NCBI RefSeq assembly: GCF_017896165.1
Contig: NZ_JAFCNB010000002.1
Span: 248,001-312,000, forward strand
Reading direction: 5' to 3'
Source of the DNA: Microbispora oryzae
Lineage (GTDB): Bacteria > Actinomycetota > Actinomycetes > Streptosporangiales > Streptosporangiaceae
Length of the DNA: 64,000 bases
Below, piece by piece: positions 49,241 to 57,200 of the stretch. How positions within the stretch are numbered: the first letter of the stretch is position 1; every line of letters begins with the position of its first letter. Below the pieces are notes generated by a model that did no database searches, was not told the DNA's origin, and saw only the letters and a program-made list of their open reading frames with translations. The position numbers were made by a program, and so were the translations under genes.

Positions 49241-50566
49241 CTACGGGCGGCCGTTCCGCTCGCGCAGCGCGGCGGCCAGCCGGGCCCGCTGCGCCGGACT
49301 GAGCCGTTCCAGCCGCTCGCGGCGTTCCGCCCGCTGGTCGGCGCGTGCCCGCTCGTCGGTCAGCGTCCGATGGCCGGTGCGGTCCGGCTTGCCGTCCGTG
49401 CCGATCAGCGCCTCGACGTGACCGGCAGCCGCCCGTACCGCCACGTCGGCGGCGGCGTCGGCGGCCAGCAGGGAGATCCGGTCGCGGTAGCCGTCGTCGG
49501 CGAGCGCCGCGGCGATCAGGTCGGCGGCCCGGTCCCGCGACCAGTGGGAGACCGGCAGCCAGCGGGCGACGCCCGCCCGTTCCAGCCGTTCGGCGTTGTC
49601 GGGGCGGTCGACGCCGTGGGCGAGCAGCACCTGAGGCGCCGACGAGGCCAGCGCGCGGGCCAGCGTGCCCATCCCCCCGTGGTGGACGACGGCGGCCACG
49701 TGCGGCATGACCGACGCGAACGGGGCGGACGCCGTCCACTCCACGCCGGAAGGCAGCGGGTCGGGCACGAACGACCGGTGCCGGGTGACCAGCAGGGCCC
49801 GCCGGCCGAGGCGGTGACAGGCGTGCGCGGCCACCTCGTAGAACCGCCGGTGCAACACCTGGCCGGTGCCCCCGGTGATCAGCACGGGCGGCTCCTCCCA
49901 CGCGGGGACGGGCCCGTCCGCCGTGTCGCCGAGCACGAACCCGCAGCGCACGACCTCGGCGGGCGCGGCCTGCCCGGCGGCGTCGAACCACTCCGGCCAC
50001 AGGGCGAGCTGGACGCGGGGTGAGGTCAGGTACGCCGCCCACGCGCGCACCTTGGGCAGCCCGAACGCCTGGAACACCTCGTCGTAGCCCGGCCCGAGCA
50101 CATGCCGGTAGACCTGCCCGGTGACGGGCAGCGCGACGTACTGGCTGGGCGAGACCGCGACCAGCGCCACGGGCACCCCCGACAGCTCGGCCGCCATCAG
50201 CGCCGCCACGCCCGACGTGTGCCGGGCCACCACGACCGTCTCGCCCGGCCGGTAAAGCTCCCTGAGCGTCTGCACCTCGTCGCGGAGCTGCTCGAAGAGC
50301 CCGTTGCGCCGGTAGAGCTCGCGCACTCCGTCGGGGTCGCGCAGGGGGTCGAGCATGAAGGTGCGCGTGTCGTCCAGGTGCCGGTCGTACGCCTCGTCGG
50401 TGTCGATGGGCACGTGCCTGAGCCCGGCCGCCGCGATCCGGTCGGCGAACCAGGCGTGGGTCAGCACGGCGACCTCGTGCCCCCGTGCGGCCAGCTCGCG
50501 GCCGAGCCGCACGAACGGGAGCACGTCGCCGTTGGTGCCGTGGGTGCTCAGCAGGATCAGGGCCAC
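49241..50566 (-). CDS. UGT/MGT-type glycosyltransferase with C-terminal helical tail
   Basis: A 441-residue GT-B fold glycosyltransferase (GT1 family). The N-terminal acceptor half begins [20 protein letters not shown]; the nucleotide-sugar half has ITGGTGQVL and the PSPG-like stretch [20 protein letters not shown]. The enzyme should attach a sugar to a small-molecule acceptor. After the fold ends (about residue 400), there is a charged helical tail with [16 protein letters not shown], similar to the leading helix of NRPS proteins. It lies six bases after the FkbH-PCP gene in the same transcript, so tailoring of the locus product is likely. Confidence 0.85.
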   Translation of the reverse strand: MALILLSTHGTNGDVLPFVRLGRELAARGHEVAVLTHAWFADRIAAAGLRHVPIDTDEAYDRHLDDTRTFMLDPLRDPDGVRELYRRNGLFEQLRDEVQTLRELYRPGETVVVARHTSGVAALMAAELSGVPVALVAVSPSQYVALPVTGQVYRHVLGPGYDEVFQAFGLPKVRAWAAYLTSPRVQLALWPEWFDAAGQAAPAEVVRCGFVLGDTADGPVPAWEEPPVLITGGTGQVLHRRFYEVAAHACHRLGRRALLVTRHRSFVPDPLPSGVEWTASAPFASVMPHVAAVVHHGGMGTLARALASSAPQVLLAHGVDRPDNAERLERAGVARWLPVSHWSRDRAADLIAAALADDGYRDRISLLAADAAADVAVRAAAGHVEALIGTDGKPDRTGHRTLTDERARADQRAERRERLERLSPAQRARLAAALRERNGRP

Positions 50567-50572
50567 CGCGGA

Positions 50573-52777
50573 TCAGCCGTCCCCGGCGGAGAGCAGCGCG
50601 TCGATCTCCTCCTCCGACAGCCCGGCGAGCTCGTCGAGCAGCCCGGCGAGTTCCTCGTCCCCGGCCTGGGCCAGCTGCCGTTCCTCGATGACCTTGGCCA
50701 CCTGGGCCACGGTGAACGAGGTGGTGTAAAGCGTGTCGAAGGGCAGCTCGACGCCGTATTCGGCCCGCACCCGGGCCATGAACTGGACCAGCCGCAACGA
50801 GTGGCCGCCCAGCTCGAAGAAGCCGTCGTCCACGGACGCGGGCGGGGTGTCGAGAAGCTCGGCCCACCACCGCATGACGGAGGCCTCGACGGGACTGGCG
50901 CCGTCCACCGGGCCGATCCGCGGGCGGTCGTGCCGCATCGCGTCCAGAGCGGCGCCGGCCGAGGTGAGGCGGGTGGCGATCCGCTCGATCCGGGCCCAGT
51001 CGGCCGGGCCTCCGGCTTGAGGCTCGCCCGCCGGGACCGCCGGCTCCGTCCCCGGCTGAGGTTCCGGCTCCGTCGCCGTGGGCTCGGCCGCCGCCGTACG
51101 GGAGCCCGGGACGTACGCGACGGCCGCGGCCGCGCCGGCGTCCAGGACGTACCAGACGACGCCCTCGCCGTCCTCCCTCACACTGGGCAGGCCGTCGAGG
51201 AAGTCTCGCGCGGGCCGGTTGCGCGCGCTCTCCCGGAAGGCCAGCGCCACCCGGGACAGGCCGCGCCCGGCGGCGAGCGCGCCGAGGTGGGCGAGCATGC
51301 GGTGCTCGACGCCGCGGCCGAGCGCGCGGCAGCTCAGCAGGAACGCGTCCACCCGCAGCGTGTCGCCGTCCTGCCGCACGGCGGTGAGCCCCACGACGCC
51401 GTAGTCGCCGAACCGGTCGCCGACCGCCACGACATGCCGCTCACCGCCGGGCGAACGCTCGCCGGAGAGGTTGAACTGGTTGGTGCGTCCGGCGAGCTGG
51501 ACGGCCCGCGCCTCGTGCTCCGGGCCCACGGGAGTGATCGTGACGCGCAGGTCGAGGGTGGCGAAGAAGTCGGCGAGCGACATCTCGCTTCTCGCCCGGT
51601 CGCGCCGGCGCTCCTCCTGGTAGAGGCGGGTGCGGTCACGGTCGGTCGCCGTCACGGTGGTCACGTCGAGCGGCCAGCAGTTCCGCAGGAACGCCGCCGC
51701 CTCGGCGGGGTCGGCGGGCAGCCGCAGCGTCAGCGCCTCCGGGCAGGCCGCGCGCACCTCCGCGCACTCCACCGGGCTGTCGTCGAGGAACACGAACGAG
51801 TCGAGCCCCAGGTTCAGCTCGTCCGCGAGGGATCGCAGGGCGGCCGACTTGGCCCCCCAGCCGATCCGCGTGGCGGTGATCCGGTCGAGACCGATCGGCA
51901 GCTCGGGATGCCGGGCGAAGACCGCGCGCACGTCGTCCTCGTCGTTCTTGCTGGACAGGCAGAGCAGCCGCCCGGCCTCGACCTGCCGGGCCAGCTCGTG
52001 CCAGACCTCCAGCCGGGCGGGCCCGATCTCCACCCCGTCCGGCCCGTCCTCGCCGACCACGCCGTCCCACAGCGTGCCGTCGCAGTCGGCCACGATGACC
52101 TTGGGGCGGGGGGTGCGCATCGCGTGCGCGCGGCGGACGATCGCGCCGGCCAGGGCCGCGAAGTAGCGCTCCGTGTAGGGGATGTTGCCGGTCCGGTCGG
52201 CGAACGCGTCATGCACGCCGTCGCCCTCGTCGTGGCCGCCGTCCCCGTCTCGCTGAGGGCCCCCGCCGCCCGCGCGGCCGGCGACGACCCCGCCCGGCTC
52301 GTACGGCTCGGCCCCGTCGAGCACCGAGACGGCCGGGTCGTCCGCGAGGCGCTTGGCCACGCCGGCCGTCAGCCGGGCGTGCGCCGCGTGCGCCCCTCCT
52401 CCGGGGGAGGGCGGGCAGACGACCAGGACGTGCGGGACGCGCGTGCCTCGCGCCGACGTCCGCAGCGCCGCCACGAGGTCGGCGACCACCGCGTCCGCAG
52501 CGTCCGCGGCATCCGCAGCGTCAACAGAGTCCGCAGCGCCGACGGCGGCCGGGCCGTCGCCCTGGATCAGGTCCTCGGCCCGCACCAGCACGGCGACCGC
52601 CCCGGGCCCGCCGAACACGTCGCCGGGGTCGAGGAGCGCGGGAAAGACCTGGCCGTACGGGGCGAAGGCGGGGCCGCCGCCGAGGCCGGCCTCGGCCAGC
52701 CAGAAGCGCAGCGGCTCCGCGAGCGGGTCGGCGGTGAAGGTCGCGGCGACCCCCAGCCGGAAGGCGTGGTCGTTCAC
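50573..52777 (-). CDS. FkbH-like HAD protein fused to a carrier (ACP/PCP) domain
   Basis: A 734-residue protein. The N-terminal FkbH-specific region is followed by a HAD-IIIC phosphatase domain with VIVADCDGTLWDGVVGEDG (about residue 235), then a GNAT-like half (about 400-540), a linker and a carrier domain near 635-715 with the phosphopantetheine site FFELGGHSLRLV. It ends in LLDELAGLSEEEIDALL, a docking-like helix. FkbH enzymes move a glyceryl group from 1,3-bisphosphoglycerate onto a carrier as thioester, so this fusion would load its own carrier. GTG 52777 has AGGGGG upstream; GTG 52804 is an alternative. The loaded unit can then pass to the NRPS. Confidence 0.85.
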   Translation of the reverse strand: MNDHAFRLGVAATFTADPLAEPLRFWLAEAGLGGGPAFAPYGQVFPALLDPGDVFGGPGAVAVLVRAEDLIQGDGPAAVGAADSVDAADAADAADAVVADLVAALRTSARGTRVPHVLVVCPPSPGGGAHAAHARLTAGVAKRLADDPAVSVLDGAEPYEPGGVVAGRAGGGGPQRDGDGGHDEGDGVHDAFADRTGNIPYTERYFAALAGAIVRRAHAMRTPRPKVIVADCDGTLWDGVVGEDGPDGVEIGPARLEVWHELARQVEAGRLLCLSSKNDEDDVRAVFARHPELPIGLDRITATRIGWGAKSAALRSLADELNLGLDSFVFLDDSPVECAEVRAACPEALTLRLPADPAEAAAFLRNCWPLDVTTVTATDRDRTRLYQEERRRDRARSEMSLADFFATLDLRVTITPVGPEHEARAVQLAGRTNQFNLSGERSPGGERHVVAVGDRFGDYGVVGLTAVRQDGDTLRVDAFLLSCRALGRGVEHRMLAHLGALAAGRGLSRVALAFRESARNRPARDFLDGLPSVREDGEGVVWYVLDAGAAAAVAYVPGSRTAAAEPTATEPEPQPGTEPAVPAGEPQAGGPADWARIERIATRLTSAGAALDAMRHDRPRIGPVDGASPVEASVMRWWAELLDTPPASVDDGFFELGGHSLRLVQFMARVRAEYGVELPFDTLYTTSFTVAQVAKVIEERQLAQAGDEELAGLLDELAGLSEEEIDALLSAGDG

Positions 52778-52871
52778 AACGGTCCCCCTTGTCTGGACGG
52801 TCACGTTTTCGATCGGCGGGTTCCCGCCGGACCCGGTCAGGCCGATCCCCGTCGGGCCGATCAGGTCACAG

Positions 52872-53798
52872 TCAGTCGGACATGGCGACCAGGACGCGCC
52901 GCGAGCCGGTGAAGGGCCGGCGGCCGTGCCCGACCAGCACGTTGTCGATGAGCAGCAGGTCGCCCTCGCGCCAGTCGACGTCGACGGCGTTGTCCAGCCC
53001 GCGGTCCCGCACCTGGATGACGTACTCGTCCGGGATCGGCGTGCCGTCCGGGAACGTCACCGACTGCGGGAGCTCCTCGCGCGGCATGAGCTCGGCGAGC
53101 ATGGCGGCGGTCTCGTCCCCGAGCGACGCCGGGTGCCACTGGTCGGACTGGTTGAACCACACCTCGGCCCCCGTCACGGGGTGGCGGGTGGTCGACGGCC
53201 GGGTCTGCGAGACGCGGACGCCGCCGTCGGGCCGCCACTGCCAGTCGGCGCCGATGCCGTCGAGGAACGCGGCGACCTGGTCGCGGTCGTCGGTCTCGAA
53301 GGTCTCCTGCCAGCTCTTGCCGAGCCCCCGGCCGTCGTGCAGGTTCTGCGTGTATCGGACGCCCTTGGCGAACGCCTCCCTGACCTCCGGGTCCAGCGAC
53401 CGCAGCCAGCGGACGCCGTCGACCACGGGCGTGGCGCCGCCGGTCTCGGCCGCCTTCTGGCAGAAGAACAGCAGGCGGGACGGCCAGCTCGCCGAGTACG
53501 ACAACTCGTTGTGCATCGAGATCGTGTATTCGGGCGGATATTCGGTCGAGGTGTAAACGTTGCCGCCCACCTTCGTACGCGGCGAGTTGCCGTGGACGTA
53601 CGCGAGGCGGTTGGGCAGCAGCAGGTCCATCACCAGGTCGAGAGTCTCGGCGGTGACGTTGAAGCCACGGAACACCACGGCCTTTTCGCGGACGAGCAGA
53701 GCGCCCACGTCGAGGCCGCGCAACCGGTCGGCCAGCGCCTGCGGAGTCGCGTCGGAGCCGTCCGGGGACAGCACGAACGGCTGCCATTCATCGGTCAT
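52872..53798 (-). CDS. TauD/TfdA-type Fe(II)/2-oxoglutarate dioxygenase (SyrP/AsnO-like)
   Basis: A 308-residue protein starting ATG 53798 behind GGAGG. The iron facial triad is His and Glu in SMHNELSYS (H-x-E) and His in VLVGHGRRPF, with an Arg for 2-oxoglutarate nearby. The pattern MHNELSYS...ETGGATPVVDG is that of SyrP/AsnO-type enzymes that hydroxylate amino acids at the beta carbon, either free or on a carrier. The gene heads the leftward arm of the biosynthetic locus. Which amino acid is hydroxylated depends on the A domain, for which I read an Asp/Asn-like code. Confidence 0.85.
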   Translation of the reverse strand: MTDEWQPFVLSPDGSDATPQALADRLRGLDVGALLVREKAVVFRGFNVTAETLDLVMDLLLPNRLAYVHGNSPRTKVGGNVYTSTEYPPEYTISMHNELSYSASWPSRLLFFCQKAAETGGATPVVDGVRWLRSLDPEVREAFAKGVRYTQNLHDGRGLGKSWQETFETDDRDQVAAFLDGIGADWQWRPDGGVRVSQTRPSTTRHPVTGAEVWFNQSDQWHPASLGDETAAMLAELMPREELPQSVTFPDGTPIPDEYVIQVRDRGLDNAVDVDWREGDLLLIDNVLVGHGRRPFTGSRRVLVAMSD

Positions 53799-54111
53799 CG
53801 GCGTCCTCCTTCTCCTTGTGGAGACCGGGCGCGCCGATCTCTGGAAAACGTGGGATCGAGGAGGCAGAGAGGCCCTCGTCTCGGCGGCGCCTCTGCCGAG
53901 AGATATACGGCGGACAACATAAGACGCGTTCGGCCGTTCACGCAAGAAAGCATTTTGAAACCGTTGGTCCGACGACCCGAGTCAAAATATCCGACAGTCC
54001 GGTGTGTTCACCGGTAATGGCGACAGAAGCTCATGTTTAGTTGTCCGGAATTGATTACGGAATGAAATGTTCCCGATGCATTCCGCGATTATCGCCTGCT
54101 CACCGTAGGGC

Positions 54112-54140
54112 TTGCGTTACAGGAACGTTTCCCGTATCGT
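54112..54140 (+). promoter_or_regulatory. Promoter of the NRPS gene
   Basis: TTGCGT (54112-54117), exactly 17 bp, TATCGT (54135-54140). Transcription would begin near 54147, leaving a leader of about 145 nt. GGAA-CGT-TTCC (54122-54132) lies in the spacer. Confidence 0.6.
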
Positions 54141-54156
54141 AAAAAGACAACCCCCG

Positions 54157-54170
54157 TGGGAGCGCTCCCA
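54157..54170. promoter_or_regulatory. CebR/CelR (LacI-family) operator
   Basis: TGGGAGCGCTCCCA, identical to the operator described for CelR of Thermobifida and CebR of Streptomyces, within a 16-bp palindrome 54156-54171. It starts about 10 bp after the predicted transcription start, so a bound repressor would block the NRPS promoter, with release by cello-oligosaccharides if the regulator is CebR-like. Confidence 0.8.
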
Positions 54171-54292
54171 CAATTCTCCGGCCGAATCGCGTCACCCATC
54201 TGCGAATCGGCCGTAAAAGCGTTTTCTCGTTCACCGCCGGCAGTCCGCCGGCAGGTTTCCTGCGCATTCGCGCGCGGAGAGGAGAACGCTCG

Positions 54293-57200
54293 GTGACCAT
54301 AACGCCGACGACTGAAAACGACCATCTAATAGCGTCGCTTTCCCCACGCAGGAAGGAGGCCCTGCGCCGGCTTCTCGCGGCGCGGGCCGCATCCGGGCCG
54401 GGGATCGGGGCGACGCCGCGGCCCGACGGGCCGCTGCCGTGCTCCTACGAGCAGGCGCAGATGTGGCTCGGCTCGCGACTGGGCCGGGGCGCTCCCGCGC
54501 CCAACGCGACCATCGGCCTGCGGCTGACCGGCCCGCTTGACGTGCCCGCCCTGACCGCCGCCCTGGACGCGCTGGTGGCCAGGCACGAGGTGCTCCGAAC
54601 CGTCTACGAGGGCGACGGTCCGGAACCGCGGCAGGTCGTCCTCCCCCCGGGACCCGCGCCGTTCGACATCGAGGATCTGCGCGCGCTCCCCGGGGACGAG
54701 CGGGAGGAGTGCGCGCGCGAGATCACGCTGGCCGCCGCCGTGGAACGCTTCGACCTCACGACGGGGCCGCTCCTGCGCACCACGCTGGTCCGGCTCGCCG
54801 ACGAGGACCACGTCCTGCTGTTCGTCTGCCACCACATCGCCTGCGACGGGTGGTCGGTCGGCATCGTCGTCGACGAGCTGACCACCGCCTACGCCGCGGC
54901 GCACGAGGGCCGGCCCGTCGACGTCACCCGGCCGGCCGTCCAGTACGCCGACTACGCGCTGTGGTCCCGCCGGGAGCTGACTCCCGAGCAGCGGGCCGCG
55001 CGGGTGGCGTACTGGCGGGACCGGCTCGACGGCGCGTCGGCGGTCGAGCTGCCGACGGCGAAGGAGAAGGATCCGGAACGTGCCCCGGGGACGGGCACCG
55101 GGACAGGCGTCGCGGCGGGCAAGCGGAGCGGCTCCCACCTGTTCACGCTGCCGGCCGAGACGCTCGACGCTCTGCGAGCGGCCGGCGGACCGGGCACGAC
55201 GCCGTTCGTGGCGCTGCTCACCGTCTTCTCGATGCTGCTGTCGCGCTACACCGGCGGCTCCGACCTGACGATCGCCTCGGTGAACGGCGGCCGCCGCCGC
55301 ATGGAGCTGGAACCGGTCGTGGGCTGCTTCGTCAACCCGCTCCCGCTTCGCGCCGATCTCTCGGGGAACCCGACCTTTCCCGAGGTGGCCGCGCGGGTCC
55401 GGCGCGGGCTGGGTGAGGCCGTGGCCAACCACCTGCCGTTCGCGGAGCTGGCCGAGTCGCTGAGCGACCGGGACGCGCGCCGGTTCTCCCTGTCGACCGT
55501 CGGCTTCTCGCTCCGCGCCTTCCGCGACCAGCGCGGCCGGTGGCCGGGCCTGACGGCGTCGGTCTGGGAGCACGAGGTCGACGACTTCACCTACGACCTG
55601 GCCCTGCTGGTGCATCTGGGCGAGGCCGACGACCCCAAGCTCTACCTGACGTATCAGAGGGACCGGTTCGACGAGGCGTCGGTGACCCGGCTCGCGGGCC
55701 ATTTCCGCGCGCTCGCCGAGCGGATCGCGGCGGCCCCTGGCACCCCGCAGGCCGAGCTGGAGCTGCTGACCGGCGAGGAGCGCGAGCTCGCCCTGGGCGG
55801 ATGGAACGACACCGCGAGGCCGTACCCCGAGGCGGCGCTGCCCGAACTGCTGGAACGGCACGCGGGCTCCGACGCGGTGGCGGTCGCCTTCGAGGGCCGC
55901 ACTCTGACGCATGCGGAGCTCCACCGGCGGGCCGACCAGGTCGCGCGGCTCCTGCGCGGACGCGGGATCGGCCCGGAGGACACGGTCGGCGTGCTGCTCG
56001 ACCGGGGGCCCGAGCTGATCGCCTGCCTGCTCGGGGTGTGGAAGGCGGGCGCGGCCTACCTGCCGATGGACCCGAAGTTCCCGGCCCAGCGGATCGCCGA
56101 CATGCTCGACACCGCGCGGACGCCGCTGGTGCTGACCTCCGCCGCGTACGCCGGGCTGTTCGCGGGGGTCCCCGGCGATCCCGAGGTGATCGACGTGGAC
56201 GGCGGCGCGGTCGACGCGCAGCCCGCCGAGCCGGTCGGCGTGCCGTACGACCTCGACCGGCTCGCCTACGTGATCTTCACGTCGGGGTCGACCGGGCGCC
56301 CCAAGGGCGTGCAGGTCACCCACCGCGGCCTGGTCAACCACGTCTGGTGGGCGGTCGAGGAACTGGCCGGCGACGGCGACGGCGGGGCGCCCCTCTTCGG
56401 CTCGGTGGCGTTCGACCTGGTGGTGCCGAACCTGTGGGCGCCGCTCGCCGTCGGCCGCCGGGTGACCGTGCTCCCCCAGGACTTCGACATGGGCGAGCTG
56501 GGCGCGCTTCTAGTGGCGGGCGGTCCGTACGACTTCATCAAGTGCACTCCGGGACATCTGGAGGTGCTCGGCCACCAGATCGACGCGGCGCAGGCCGACG
56601 CGCTGGCCGGGAAGATCGTCGTGGCGGGCGAGGCGCTGCCCGGGTCGATGGCCAACCGGTGGCTGGAGATGCTCGGCCCCGGCCGGCTGATCAACGAGTA
56701 CGGCCCCACTGAGGCGTCCGTCGGCACCTGCGTGTTCCCGGTGCGCGATCGGCAGCTCGTCGAGGTCGTGCCGATCGGCCGTCCGCTGCCCAACATGCGG
56801 ATGTACGTGCTCGACGCGGCGCGGCGGCTGTGCCCCGTCGGCGTGCCGGGCGAGCTGTATGTCGGTGGCGTCGGGGTGACGCGGGGCTATCTGAACCGGC
56901 CAGACCTGACCGACGAGCGGTTCCTGCCCGACCCGTTCGCGGCGGGCGGGCGGATGTACCGCACCGGCGACCGGGTCTCCTGGTTGCCCGACGGCAACGT
57001 CGCCTTCCTCGGCCGGTTCGACGACCAGGTGAAGATCCGGGGCTACCGGATCGAGCTGGACGAGGTGAGGGCGTCCGTGCTCGATCACCCGGGCGTGCGC
57101 GACGCCGTCGTCACCGTGCACGCCTTCACGCCGGAGGACAAGCGGCTCGTCGCCTACTACGTGCCGGCCGGCGGGGAGGTCGGCGACCTGGCGGAGCACT

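Larger units (their letters stand above)
53799..54292. other. 494-bp divergent control region of the biosynthetic locus
   Basis: There is no gene here. It holds several signals: CCGGTG-4 nt-CACCGG (53999-54014), the rightward promoter (54112-54140), the perfect 16-bp palindrome containing the CebR-type operator, and CGGCCGA/TCGGCCG arms at 54179-54185 and 54207-54213. The stretch 53900-54150 is notably AT-rich for this genome. Confidence 0.7.

Noticed and set aside
50102..52912. Long plus-strand open frame opposite the FkbH and glycosyltransferase genes
   Set aside because: It has no recognisable domain and is rich in Arg/Gly/Pro as expected for the antisense of GC-rich genes.
54179..54213. 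Riboswitch or attenuator in the NRPS leader
   Set aside because: Only a 7-bp inverted pair is visible, with no known aptamer core, T run or leader peptide.
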